A stretch of DNA of 64,000 bases from Streptomyces sp. JB150 (lineage in GTDB: Bacteria > Actinomycetota > Actinomycetes > Streptomycetales > Streptomycetaceae): positions 1,099,582 to 1,163,581 of the forward strand of contig NZ_CP049780.1 in assembly GCF_011193355.1 (NCBI RefSeq), in the 5' to 3' direction. Position numbers and translations under genes: made by a program. Under the pieces are notes generated by a model, which had not been told where the DNA came from, did no database searches, and saw only the letters and a program-made list of their open reading frames with translations. Below are positions 8,403-17,373 of this stretch, one piece after another (the first letter of the stretch is position 1; every line of letters begins with the position of its first letter).

Positions 8403-9794
8403 TCAGATGTAGCGGCCCTCGAACCAGCCGCGGACGGCGAGCGTGTGCAGGGGGAAGGCCAGTTCCTGCGGTCTGCGCAGGAGGTGCCAGCCCTCCGTCT
8501 CGTCGGTGGGGGCGGAGGCCGGGAGTCCGTCGGCGGGGCGTTCCGGCAGGAGGCCGAAGAGCAACAGGTGGCCGTCGGGGGAGCTCATCGCGTCGGCGAG
8601 GCGTACGTCGCGGGCCGCGGCGTCGATGCCGGTCTCCTCCGCGAGTTCCCGCACGACGGCCTGGCGCCAGTCCTCGCGGTCGTTGACGAAGCCGCCGGGC
8701 AGGGCGATGCCTCCGCGCGCGGGGGCCACGGTTCGGGTGATGACGACGAGGGCGGTGCCCTGGGTGTCGTACACGGGCTGGAGGGCCACCGCGACCGGCA
8801 GGGGGTTGCGGTAGGCCACGGTGCCGCAGGAGGGGCAGGTGCGGGGCCAGCCGGAGGCGCCCACTCCGTAAGGTGCGCCGCAGCTCGAACAGTGCGAGCC
8901 GGGGCCGGTGTGGGAGTACAGGGATTCGGACACGGCGCGGACTGTATCCGATCGCGGAGAGGGCGCCGACGGGGGGCGGCGTTCAGCGGGCGTGGGCGAG
9001 GACCGCGCGGAGACGGGGAAGTCGAAGTAGGTGTCCGGGTGGGGCTCGGGCTTGTAGGTGAAGTGCCACCACTCCTCGGGGAGGTTGTCGAATCCGAGGT
9101 CTTCGAGGGTGTGCTTCAGCAGCAGGCGGTTGGCGCGCTGCTCGCCCTGGACGCGCGGGTCGAGGGTGTGGGAGAGGGTGTCGAAGCAGTCGTAACCGGT
9201 GCCCATGTCGACGGAGTTGTCGGGGAAGCGCTCGTCCTGGGGGGCGTGGCAGGGCACGAGCGGCTGTCCGGGCACGTACGGCCTGGTCGGCTTCGCGGGG
9301 AGTTCGACGAGGGTCAGGTCGACGGTGGAGCCGCGGCTGTGGCCGGATTTCTCGGCGATGTAACCGTCCGCGAACAGGCGGGTCTTGTCGACGTTCGGGT
9401 AGAACTCGGCCTTCATGGCCTGGTCGTCGAGGTCCTTGGCCCAGCGGACGAAGTGGTCCACCGCGCGCTGCGGCCGGTAGCAGTCGTAGACCTTGAGGCT
9501 GTAGCCCCGGCGGAGCAGCGTGGACTGGGCCCGGTGGAGGGCTTCGGCGGCGGGGCGGGTGAGGATGCACAGGGGCTGCCGGTAGCCGTCGATGCGCTCG
9601 CCGACGAAGTTGTGGCGGGTGAAGTAGCGCATCTCCTGGATGATCGTCGGGTCGACGGTGCGCAGTGCCACGAAGTCGTCCGGTGCGATGGGCTCGGTCG
9701 TCGCCCGGGCGGGGGCGGGGGCGGTCGTGAGGGCCAGGAGGGCGGCGGCCGCGGTGATCAGGCCGTGGGCCGCGCGGGTGAGTCGTCGTGTCAT
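8403..9794 (-). CDS. Secreted VanX-like D-Ala-D-Ala dipeptidase fused in frame to a NUDIX hydrolase
   Basis: One open frame of 463 residues encodes two proteins' worth of sequence. Residues 1-35 form a Sec signal peptide ending near ARA. The next part, to about residue 265, is an M15D VanX-type peptidase: YDCYRPQ, zinc ligands in SGHSRGSTVDLTL and the catalytic EWWHFTYK, ending with the family's usual TYFDFPV. After a 25-residue Pro/Ser linker comes a NUDIX protein with a CSSCG/CPSCG zinc ribbon and a full Nudix box beginning GGFVNDRE. NUDIX enzymes work in the cytoplasm, so a secreted fusion is odd. The NUDIX part could start alone at the GTG at 8933, though no good ribosome site precedes it. 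Start 9794 is chosen for GCAGGA upstream; an ATG at 9803 also exists. Confidence 0.8.
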   Translation of the reverse strand: MTRRLTRAAHGLITAAAALLALTTAPAPARATTEPIAPDDFVALRTVDPTIIQEMRYFTRHNFVGERIDGYRQPLCILTRPAAEALHRAQSTLLRRGYSLKVYDCYRPQRAVDHFVRWAKDLDDQAMKAEFYPNVDKTRLFADGYIAEKSGHSRGSTVDLTLVELPAKPTRPYVPGQPLVPCHAPQDERFPDNSVDMGTGYDCFDTLSHTLDPRVQGEQRANRLLLKHTLEDLGFDNLPEEWWHFTYKPEPHPDTYFDFPVSARSSPTPAERRPPSAPSPRSDTVRAVSESLYSHTGPGSHCSSCGAPYGVGASGWPRTCPSCGTVAYRNPLPVAVALQPVYDTQGTALVVITRTVAPARGGIALPGGFVNDREDWRQAVVRELAEETGIDAAARDVRLADAMSSPDGHLLLFGLLPERPADGLPASAPTDETEGWHLLRRPQELAFPLHTLAVRGWFEGRYI

Positions 9795-9943
9795 GTCCTG
9801 CATCTATCAGGGGCGGGTCGCGTGGGGGAAGCGACCGGAGGGGCGGCAGGCCGTGCGTACGCTGTGTGACCGGCTGGGAATGCTGCGTGAACGTCTCATG
9901 AACTGCGCCGGGGCGGGTGTGCGGGCGGCGCCATCATGCTCCC

Positions 9944-11758
9944 GTGCACTCCTGGTCGGACACGCTCCGCTTCGCTTTCCAGCCGGTGGTCAATCTGTCC
10001 ACCGGCGGGATCGCGGCGCAGGAGGTCCTCGCCCGCCCGGAAACCGGTGACGTGCTGGCCGAGGCCCGCCGGGATCCCGAACTCGACGGCCGGCTGGCCG
10101 CGTCGGCGGTGCGGGCCGCGGTGCGTCACGAGACGCTGCTGCCGCTGCACGTCAACGTGTTCGCCGGGACGCTCGCGGATCTCGGCGGGCTCGGCCCGCT
10201 GCACGACGCGGTGCGCGCGGCGGGACGGCTGCCGGGCGAGGTGACCGTCGACATCGGCCCGCCGTACACCCATGTGCCGCAGCGCGGCCTGCTGGACGCC
10301 GTGGCCGCCCTGCGGGGGCTCGGCTTCCGGATCAGCGCGGACGGTGTGGGGGACGGCGACCTGCCGCTTCGGCTGCTCGCGGATCTGGCGCCCGACCTGG
10401 TGAAGCTGGACGCGTCGCTGCTGGCCCGGCCGGCCGCCGTGCGGGCCATGCGGACGCTGTGCGACGAGCTGGGAGCGCTGCTGGCCGTCGAGGGGGTGGA
10501 GACCGAGGCGCAGTGCGCGGCCGCGCTGTCGGCCGGGGCGCAGCTGGCGCAGGGCACGCTGTTCGCCCCGCCGACCAGGCTGCCCGCGGCCGGAGTGTAC
10601 GTTCCGGCCCGCTCCCCCGCCGTCGAGGGCGGGGCGCGCACCGGCCCGTCGGTACGGCAGTTCGTACGGCCGGCGGCGCTGCTGCCCGACACCGCGTCGG
10701 CGTCCGAGGTGCGGTCGCTGCTGACCGGGTCGCCGGACGTGTCCGGGGTGCTGCTCGTGGACCGCGACGGCCTGCCGGTCCGCTCGGTGCACCGGTCCCG
10801 GTTCCTGCTGTCCATGTCGGGGCGGTACGGGCACGCGCTGTACGCCGACCGGCCGGCGGCGCGGCTGGGCGATCCGCCGCGCACGGTGGGTGTCGAGGCC
10901 ACCGCGTGGGAGGTGCTGGACGTGGTGGCGGACGGCGAGCGGGACCGGACGTCGGACGACGTGGCGGTCGTCGACGGGTACGGGCGGTGCGTGGGGGTCG
11001 TACGGCTGGCGGATCTGGTGCGGGCGCTGGCGGAGTCGCGGGTGGAGGAGGCGGCCGGGCTCAATCCGCTGACGCGGCTGCCGGGTTCGGACGCGATCAC
11101 CGCCGAGGTGGACCGGTGGATCGCGGACGGGCGGGAGTTCGCGCTGAGCTGGCTGGATGTCGACCACTTCAAGCAGGTGAACGACGGGGCCGGGTTCGCG
11201 GCAGGGGACGAGCTGATCCGGTCGGTGGGGTGGGCGCTGCAGCGCGCGGCGTCGGGCAGTACCCGCGTGGGGCACATCGGCGGGGACGACTTCCTGGTGC
11301 TGAGCGAGCCGGAAGCCCTCGGTCCGCTCGCCGCGTCGGTGCTCGACAGCCCGTGGTCGGCGGGCGGACGGCCGGTGACCCTGTCGCTGGCCACGGTCGT
11401 GTGCGGGCCCGGCGGTGTGGGCGATCACCGGCAGGCGGCGGCCTGTCTTGCGCCGCTGAAGAAGGCCGCGAAGGCGTTGAGCGGGGCGAGTTGGGTGTTG
11501 GGGCGGGCGGGGGTGCCGGGGCATCGGGTGCTGCGGGGTGTGGAGGGGATGCCTGGGGAGGCGGAGCGTCGGGAGGCGGGTGCGGAAACCGGTGCCGGTG
11601 CGGAAGCGGCGCGTCGGGAGGCGGGTGCGGAGGCCGGCGCGGGTGCGGAGGCGGGGAGTGGGGTGCCCGCGTGGTGGGGTGCCGGTGCGCGAACGGGAGT
11701 ACCGCGACGGGCGCAGGGCCGTGGAGAAGGGCCTCGGGTGGGGGGGCGGGGCGCCTAA
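9944..11758 (+). CDS. EAL-GGDEF protein (cyclic di-GMP turnover or sensing)
   Basis: A soluble protein of about 604 residues with an N-terminal EAL domain, a middle CBS-like stretch and a C-terminal GGDEF domain, the reverse of the usual order. The EAL signature is EVLARP. The metal-binding DDFG is replaced by ADGVG, so phosphodiesterase activity is doubtful, although VKLD and VEGVE remain. The cyclase half keeps LDVDHFKQVND and GGDDF, so diguanylate cyclase activity is plausible. No RxxD inhibitory site is seen. The tail is an Ala/Gly/Glu-rich low-complexity segment encoded by repeats. The start is uncertain: GTG 9944 begins the conserved part, and GTG 9917 is possible. Confidence 0.85.
   Translation: MHSWSDTLRFAFQPVVNLSTGGIAAQEVLARPETGDVLAEARRDPELDGRLAASAVRAAVRHETLLPLHVNVFAGTLADLGGLGPLHDAVRAAGRLPGEVTVDIGPPYTHVPQRGLLDAVAALRGLGFRISADGVGDGDLPLRLLADLAPDLVKLDASLLARPAAVRAMRTLCDELGALLAVEGVETEAQCAAALSAGAQLAQGTLFAPPTRLPAAGVYVPARSPAVEGGARTGPSVRQFVRPAALLPDTASASEVRSLLTGSPDVSGVLLVDRDGLPVRSVHRSRFLLSMSGRYGHALYADRPAARLGDPPRTVGVEATAWEVLDVVADGERDRTSDDVAVVDGYGRCVGVVRLADLVRALAESRVEEAAGLNPLTRLPGSDAITAEVDRWIADGREFALSWLDVDHFKQVNDGAGFAAGDELIRSVGWALQRAASGSTRVGHIGGDDFLVLSEPEALGPLAASVLDSPWSAGGRPVTLSLATVVCGPGGVGDHRQAAACLAPLKKAAKALSGASWVLGRAGVPGHRVLRGVEGMPGEAERREAGAETGAGAEAARREAGAEAGAGAEAGSGVPAWWGAGARTGVPRRAQGRGEGPRVGGRGA
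11564..11655 (+). repeat. Imperfect in-gene tandem repeat encoding the EAL-GGDEF tail
   Basis: Two copies of a unit beginning GCGTCGGGAGGCGGGTGCGG, each about 45 bases, encode REAGAE-GAGAEA stretches. It lies after the GGDEF domain and is probably dispensable low-complexity sequence prone to length change. Confidence 0.6.
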
Positions 11759-11786
11759 GCGTGCGCGCGCGGGGTAGCCGGGACTG

Positions 11787-11820
11787 CGGCCCGTACCTCA
11801 GTCGGCGGAGGTACGGGCCG
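11787..11820. terminator. Bidirectional terminator
   Basis: A perfect 13-bp stem (11787-11799 with 11808-11820) with an 8-base loop lies between the converging EAL-GGDEF gene and the conservon operon. Confidence 0.78.
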
Positions 11821-11840
11821 TTCCGGAGCTGTGGCCGACC

Positions 11841-12446
11841 TCAGGTCGCGACCGCCTGACGGCGGTCCGCGGCCTGGGCCATGGCGTGCTGGACGACGCC
11901 GACGAGGACGTCCTTGACCGATTCGCGGTCGCGGGCGTCGCACAGCACGAGGGGAACGTGGTCGTCCAGGTCGAGGGCCCTGCGGACCTCGTCGGCCGGG
12001 TAACGGACTTCCCCCTCGAAGCAGTTGACGCCGACCAGGAAGGGGATGGCGCGCCGCTCGAAGTAGTCGATGGCGGCGAAGCAGTCCTCCAGGCGGCGGG
12101 TGTCGGCGAGGACGACGGCGCCGAGCGCACCCTCGGACAGCTCGTCCCACATGAACCAGAACCGCTCCTGGCCGGGCGTTCCGAAGAGGTAGAGGACCAG
12201 GTCCTCGCGGAGGGTGATGCGGCCGAAGTCCATGGCGACGGTGGTGGTGTGCTTGCCCTCGACGCCGGTGGTGTCGTCGACCGGGCGGCTGACCTCGGTG
12301 AGCGGTTCCTCGGTGCGCAGCGGTCTGATCTCGCTGACCGCGCCGACGAGGGTGGTCTTGCCCACGCCGAAGCCGCCGGCCACGAGGATCTTGAGCGTGA
12401 CGGGCTCGACCGGGGGCTTGCCGCGTTCAGAACGCCCGAAGATCAT
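11841..12446 (-). CDS. cvnD: Conservon GTP/ATP-binding protein (CvnD)
   Basis: A 201-residue Ras-like small GTPase, last gene of a conservon. The P-loop is GGFGVGKTT near residues 24-32, and GTPGQERF is the G3 motif. The usual NKxD specificity motif is replaced by VNCFEG, a known feature of this MglA-like bacterial family. A good AGGAG ribosome site precedes the ATG. In Streptomyces conservons, CvnD is thought to form a membrane-associated signalling complex with CvnA-C, loosely like eukaryotic G-protein coupling. No cytochrome P450 gene, found in some conservons, follows. Confidence 0.9.
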   Translation of the reverse strand: MIFGRSERGKPPVEPVTLKILVAGGFGVGKTTLVGAVSEIRPLRTEEPLTEVSRPVDDTTGVEGKHTTTVAMDFGRITLREDLVLYLFGTPGQERFWFMWDELSEGALGAVVLADTRRLEDCFAAIDYFERRAIPFLVGVNCFEGEVRYPADEVRRALDLDDHVPLVLCDARDRESVKDVLVGVVQHAMAQAADRRQAVAT

Positions 12447-12511
12447 CGGTCTCTACTCCTGCTCGATGGGGGGGGTGAGTGGGCGGTGGGCCCGCTGTTC
12501 ACGTGCCCGGT

Positions 12512-12907
12512 TCACAGTGCCCGGAGGCCGTTGATCACGTCGCGCAGAATACTTTCGTCCGGGAGTTCGGCCGGTGGCACCGGCCGGGTCACATGGACGA
12601 ACTCCGCGTCCACGAGATCGCCGATGAGCACCCGTACCACGCCGATGGGCAGGTCGAGTTCGGCGGCGAGTTCGGCGACCGACTGCGGTGTGTCACGGCA
12701 CAGTCCGACGATGCGCACGTGTTCCGGGGACAGCGTCGGGTCGGTCTCCGGGTCGCCCGCGTCGGGCTCCGTGACGACCACCGCGATCACGTCGAGGCGG
12801 TGCTGGGCCGCGTGGCTGGTGCGGCCGCGCGTCATGGCGTAGGGGCGCACGACCGGTCCTGCCTCGTCGTCGAACCAGTGGCTTCCTGCCTGTCCGTCTG
12901 CGCTCAT
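12512..12907 (-). CDS. cvnC: Conservon DUF742 protein (CvnC)
   Basis: A 131-residue DUF742 protein. The family pattern VRPYAMTRGRT is near the N-terminus. A winged-helix-like region follows (PQSVAELAAELDLPIGVVRV) and then the GDLVDAEFVHV segment. It probably acts as an adaptor between the histidine-kinase-like CvnA and the GTPase CvnD. It lies nine bases after cvnB in the operon, 65 bases before cvnD. Confidence 0.9.
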   Translation of the reverse strand: MSADGQAGSHWFDDEAGPVVRPYAMTRGRTSHAAQHRLDVIAVVVTEPDAGDPETDPTLSPEHVRIVGLCRDTPQSVAELAAELDLPIGVVRVLIGDLVDAEFVHVTRPVPPAELPDESILRDVINGLRAL

Positions 12908-12916
12908 GCCATCCCA

Positions 12917-13354
12917 CTACCCGCCGGCGGGCAGGTCGGTGCGCGGAGCGGTGCCCAGATGCACCCCGACCCGCTTCACGAGGAGCGTCATCTCGTAGGC
13001 GACCTGGCCGATGTCGGAATCGGCGTCGGACAGGACGGCGAGGCAGCTGCCGTCGCCGGCGGCCGTGACGAACAGGAAGGCGTCGTCCAGTTCGACCACC
13101 GTCTGCCGGACGCTGCCCGCCTCGAAGTGGCGGCCGACGCCCTTGGCCAGGCTGTGGAAGCCGGAGGCCACGGCGGCCAGGTGCTCGCTGTCCTCGCGGG
13201 TCAGGTCCTTGGAGGCCCCGGTGGGCAGTCCGTCGCCGGACAGCACGACGGCCTTGCGGATGCTCGCCACGCGGTCCACCAGTTCGTCGAGCAGCCAGTT
13301 CAGCTCGCCTGACTTGCCGGTCGTGGCGTGGTCGGTCGCCTTCGGTGCGGTCAT
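12917..13354 (-). CDS. cvnB: Conservon roadblock/LC7 protein (CvnB)
   Basis: A 145-residue roadblock/LC7-domain protein, with the typical LNWLLDELVDRV start, VVLSGDGLP strand and LFVTAAGDGSCLAVL core. Roadblock proteins commonly regulate small Ras-like GTPases such as the neighbouring CvnD. Its ATG overlaps the cvnA stop as ATGA, indicating translational coupling. Confidence 0.92.
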   Translation of the reverse strand: MTAPKATDHATTGKSGELNWLLDELVDRVASIRKAVVLSGDGLPTGASKDLTREDSEHLAAVASGFHSLAKGVGRHFEAGSVRQTVVELDDAFLFVTAAGDGSCLAVLSDADSDIGQVAYEMTLLVKRVGVHLGTAPRTDLPAGG

Positions 13355-16290
13355 CGACCGTCCCCCTTAGTCGTTCGGTGTGGTGCCGTGGAGCTGTGGG
13401 CGTCGTCGCCCGCGGCGTTCTCCTCGCGGCCGCGCCGCCAGCCTCGCTGGAGGGAGGCCATACGGTTGCGGACCTCGTCGGCGTCCCGTTCCCCGGGTGC
13501 CGCGCGGTCGTCGGTACGGTGCGCCGGTCCCTGCCGCAGCTGCGGCGCGAGGCTGGCCTGCCGCACGCGGCGGGGCAGCGGGCCGGAGCCGGGATCGGTT
13601 CCGGGGTGAGTGCCGGCTCCGGGGTCGGTGCCGGCGCCGGGTCCGCGGTCGGTACCGGTTCCGGTGCCGGGGCCGGGCGCGCGGTCCGGGCTTTCGGTGC
13701 GGCCCCGCAGGGCGCGCAGTGAGGTCGTCGCGCGGTCGCTCGGGTGGGAGGCCCCGCTGTCACGGGAGTCCGCGTTCTCGCGGTTCTCCCGGTGGGCCGG
13801 TGCGGTGGTGCCGCGGCCGAGCGGGGAGCTGCCGCGGCGGCGGGTCGGGAGCGGCGTCGCGCGGTCCGGGTCGGCCGGGCGCGGGGCGGGGCCCTCCGGC
13901 GGTTCCTCGTCCGGGCCGGCGCGGCGGGTGCGCTGCTCGGTGACCGGGCGCCCGTGGGAGCTGACCAGCTTGGGTGTACGGCGGCGGGGCAGTGGGACGG
14001 GCGCGTCGAGGTGGTCGTCCTCGTCGGTGCCGTCGCCCGCGGACGCGTCGCGGGTGCGGGAGGCTCCGTGCTGACGTGGGCCGGGGCGTCCCGGTGTGTC
14101 CTCGTCGGCGGCGAGGAGCGAGCGGCGGGGGCGGAACAGGCCGCCGCGGTCGGTGTCCTCGCCGTCGAGCACGCCGGGGAAGTCGTCGATGGCATCGATC
14201 GCGTCGATGGTGCCCATGGCGTCGAGGGCGTCGAGGTCGACGGGGGCCTCCAGCTCGACCGGCCCGTCGAGCAGCGCGGGGGGCAGGCCGGGGACCTTCA
14301 CGGGCGCCTTGGAGAGCGCGGCCCGGCGGCCGCCGGCCTCGGTGTCCTTGGCGGGCCGCGGCCGGTCGAGGCGAAAACCGATGCCGTTGGTGTCCGGGAC
14401 GTCGTCCGTCAGCAGGGTGTCGGGGATGAAGACGACGGCGGTGGTGCCGCCGTACGGGGACGGCTGGAGGGAGACCCGGACGTTCTGCCGCTGCGCGAGC
14501 CGGCTGACCACGAACAGGCCGAGCCGGTCGGTGTCGGACAGCTCGAACTCCGGGGTCTCGGCGAGCCGGAGGTTGGCTTCGAGGAGCGCGTCGGCCGCCA
14601 TGCCGAGGCCGCGGTCGTGGATCTCCAGGGTGAAGCCGTTGGCGACCCGCTCCCCCACGACCTGGACGGCGGTGTGCGGCGGGGAGAAGACGGTGGCGTT
14701 TTCCAGGAGTTCGGCCACGAGGTGGGTGAGGTCGGCGACGGCCGGGCCGGTGACGGCGATCCGCGGCAGTCTGCGGACCTCGATGCGCTCGTAGTCCTCG
14801 ACCTCGGCGACGGCGGCCCGTACGACGTCCATGAGCTGGATCGGCTTGCGCCACTGCCGGGACGGGGCCGCGCCGGAGAGGATCACCAGGCCCTCGGCGT
14901 GCCGGCGCATCCGCGTGGTGAGGTGGTCGAGACGGAAGAGGTCGGCCAGTTCCTCGGTGTCCTCGGTGCGGCGTTCCATGGTGTCGAGGAGCGTGAGCTG
15001 CTTGTGCAGCAGGACCTGGCTGCGGCGGGCGAGGTTGACGAAGACCTCGGAGACCCCGGCGCGCAGTTCGGCCTGCTTGACGGCGGCTTCGACGGCGGCG
15101 CGCTGGAGGGTGTTGAGGGCCTGGCCGACTTCGCCGATCTCGTTCTTGTCGTACTCCAGGCGCGGCACCTCGGTCTCCACGTCGACCTGCTCGCCCGCGG
15201 AGAGCCGGCGCATCACGCTCGGCAGCCGCACGCCGGACGCCTCGTGGGCCTCCAGGCGGAGCTGGCGCAGGTCCCGGATCAGGCCGCGGCCGATGCGCAC
15301 CGAGACCACGAGGGAGACGAGCAGGGCGGCGAGGCCGAGGGCGCCGGCGACGACGACCTTGACGATGACGCCGGTCGCGATCGGGCGGACGCGTTCCTGG
15401 TAGCGGTCGGCGGTCTCGTCGTCGAGGGTGCCGAGTTCGGCGAGGACGTCGCCGGCGGCGGTGTCCCAGGTCCGCGCGGTGACGCCGCTGGGGGTGCCGG
15501 ACCTGGTGGCGACGGCGGCTTCCTCGGCGACTCGGAGGGGGGCGGTCTCGGCGTTCTTCCAGAACCGCTCGTAGCGGTCCCGGTCCGACGCCGGGAGCAG
15601 GGCCCGGTTGGCGTCGTAGAGCAGGGTGCGCTGGGCGATGAGGTCGGAGATCCGGCGCACCTCGGTGCGGGAGAGCCGGCCGACGACCAGGGCGGAGCCG
15701 AGCAGGGCGTCCTCGCGGGAGAGGAGTTCGCGGGCGCGGGAGAGGTTGACGAGGGCGCGGTACTGGGTGTCCATCTCCACGTTGTCGACGACGTGGAGGT
15801 TGGCCAGCAGCGCGTAGCACGGGTCGACCAGGCGGTTGTACAGCTCGAAGGCCTGGGCGCGGTCGACGGTGCCGTCGGCGATGCTGCGGCGCAGGGACTC
15901 GATGCCGTCGAACGCCTCCAGGACGGCGGTCAGCCGCTCACCGTCGCTCGCGCCGAGGGCGTCCCGCACATCGGGGTCGCGGGCGTTCTTGCGGATCTCG
16001 GCCACGGCCGCGTCGGTGGCGGCCTGGCTGCGCCTGAGGGCGGCGAGGCCGTTGGAGGCGCGGGGATCGGCGAGGTAGACGAGGGCCTGGCGGCGCTCCT
16101 GCTGGAGTACGCGGACGGTGTCCTCGGTGGGGTAACCGATCTCCTCGACGAGGGACGACACACTGAACAGCCGGGCTGCCTCGCGCCCCGTGAGCACCGT
16201 GGCGAACGCCCAGATCGCCGTCAGGGACACCAACGGCACGAGCAGCAGTGCCACGATCTTCCGGCGGATGGACTTCCCGCGAAAGCGCAT
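13351..16290 (-). CDS. cvnA: Conservon sensor histidine-kinase-like protein (CvnA)
   Basis: A 979-residue membrane sensor. Transmembrane segments lie at about residues 11-30 and 303-327 and flank an extracytoplasmic nitrate/nitrite-sensing (NIT) type domain. A HAMP-like region and a HATPase domain follow, with N box ELLENA near residue 528, DRGLGM near 560 and LGLFVVSRLA. No clear phospho-accepting His motif is seen, as usual for CvnA. The last 300 residues are Pro/Arg/Gly-rich and look disordered, including Gly-Thr dipeptide runs near 13600-13700. The ATG at 16290 has a GGGGGAGG ribosome site; an in-frame start 39 bases upstream lacks one. Confidence 0.92.
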   Translation of the reverse strand: MRFRGKSIRRKIVALLLVPLVSLTAIWAFATVLTGREAARLFSVSSLVEEIGYPTEDTVRVLQQERRQALVYLADPRASNGLAALRRSQAATDAAVAEIRKNARDPDVRDALGASDGERLTAVLEAFDGIESLRRSIADGTVDRAQAFELYNRLVDPCYALLANLHVVDNVEMDTQYRALVNLSRARELLSREDALLGSALVVGRLSRTEVRRISDLIAQRTLLYDANRALLPASDRDRYERFWKNAETAPLRVAEEAAVATRSGTPSGVTARTWDTAAGDVLAELGTLDDETADRYQERVRPIATGVIVKVVVAGALGLAALLVSLVVSVRIGRGLIRDLRQLRLEAHEASGVRLPSVMRRLSAGEQVDVETEVPRLEYDKNEIGEVGQALNTLQRAAVEAAVKQAELRAGVSEVFVNLARRSQVLLHKQLTLLDTMERRTEDTEELADLFRLDHLTTRMRRHAEGLVILSGAAPSRQWRKPIQLMDVVRAAVAEVEDYERIEVRRLPRIAVTGPAVADLTHLVAELLENATVFSPPHTAVQVVGERVANGFTLEIHDRGLGMAADALLEANLRLAETPEFELSDTDRLGLFVVSRLAQRQNVRVSLQPSPYGGTTAVVFIPDTLLTDDVPDTNGIGFRLDRPRPAKDTEAGGRRAALSKAPVKVPGLPPALLDGPVELEAPVDLDALDAMGTIDAIDAIDDFPGVLDGEDTDRGGLFRPRRSLLAADEDTPGRPGPRQHGASRTRDASAGDGTDEDDHLDAPVPLPRRRTPKLVSSHGRPVTEQRTRRAGPDEEPPEGPAPRPADPDRATPLPTRRRGSSPLGRGTTAPAHRENRENADSRDSGASHPSDRATTSLRALRGRTESPDRAPGPGTGTGTDRGPGAGTDPGAGTHPGTDPGSGPLPRRVRQASLAPQLRQGPAHRTDDRAAPGERDADEVRNRMASLQRGWRRGREENAAGDDAHSSTAPHRTTKGDGR

Positions 16291-16709
16291 GGCCTCCCCC
16301 AGCTCGACCCCCACCGGCCGGGGGTACACATGTGCGTCAACAAACGGCGCGAGCCTACTACCGTCACACGGGGAACTCGAAGGGCGTTCCGGAGGGCGAA
16401 CTTCCGTACTGGCCGCCCATCATGGGGAGTTGTCGGGTCATTGCGGGAGATTGCCTCCCCGATTCGGGCGGTGCGCCGAGGGCCGCACCCGATGGGTTCG
16501 ACCGGACGATTGGCCGGATTTTTTCGGCGGCGGGGAATCTTCGCGGAGTGCCGTTCGTCCTTCATGGCAGGGAATGGGGGCGGAATCGGCCACAGGAGCC
16601 GCATCCCGCACCCGGGCGGCGTAAAACAGCGCAAGCCGGGCAGCCACACGGGGAGTCGGGTCTTCGGACCGAGGCGAGCGGATCTGCTGGGCGGTGGGGA
16701 GTGGACACG
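16291..16709. other. Divergent intergenic region, conservon and small membrane gene
   Basis: About 420 bases without a credible gene. It must hold the conservon promoter on the minus strand and that of the 16710 gene on the plus strand. It is less GC-rich than its neighbours. I can name no convincing -10/-35 pair or operator. Confidence 0.4.
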
Positions 16710-17195
16710 ATGATGGGCACGGCGGAGCGGCAGGAGGCGCCCGTGGCGAGCGTGGCGGGTGCCCGCAGGTCCGACGACCCGGGCGGCGCTCAGGAACGGC
16801 CGTATTACCGGCCGTTGTGGGTCGAGGAGCCGGCGAAGCGGCGCCGGCTTCCCGATCCGGTGCGTACGGCGGCCGTGCGGGCGGTGCTCATCATCGCGGT
16901 GACGCTGATTCAGGCGATGGTGGCGTTCCTGTGCACTCTGGCCGGATCATGGCTGGCGTTCCCGATGGTGCTCAGCGGCGTGGCGAGCACGGTGGTGGCC
17001 ACGTGGGCGGCGCTGGACGTGTGGGTGACGCGTCAAGTGTGGACCCAGCGCAACGGCGTGGTGTCGACGCCGAGCAGCACGGCACGCGCGCTGCGTCGCG
17101 AACGCCGCCGGGCGCGTCGGCAGGCTCGCGTCGCCGAGCGGAGGCAGGAGCGCATACGCCGGTCCGGCGGGGCGGAGCAGCTGTCGCATTCCTGA
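16710..17195 (+). CDS. Small membrane protein of unknown function
   Basis: A 161-residue protein. The acidic-polar N-terminus includes RPYYRPLWVEEPAKRRR. One or two membrane segments at about residues 53-95 (AVLIIAVTLIQAMVAFLC and a following hydrophobic stretch) are followed by a strongly basic Arg-rich cytoplasmic tail. The start ATG at 16710 is chosen because GGGGAG is eight bases upstream; GTG 16701 is too close to that site. It lies divergent from the conservon and upstream of an IclR regulator. I do not recognise the family. Confidence 0.72.
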   Translation: MMGTAERQEAPVASVAGARRSDDPGGAQERPYYRPLWVEEPAKRRRLPDPVRTAAVRAVLIIAVTLIQAMVAFLCTLAGSWLAFPMVLSGVASTVVATWAALDVWVTRQVWTQRNGVVSTPSSTARALRRERRRARRQARVAERRQERIRRSGGAEQLSHS

Positions 17196-17373
17196 GGACG
17201 GCGGAGCGGGGACACCAGTCGGGATCCGGACGCTTCGGTAGCATGTTGTCTCGCATGGCGCATTGGCCGGCGCTGTGCGCAACAGAACCCACACGTCAGG
17301 CGGGACGACCGTCGCGTCCAGGGATTCCCGCAGAGGCGGCCCGAAGTGGCCGTCAGGCAGTAAGAGTCGAGTG

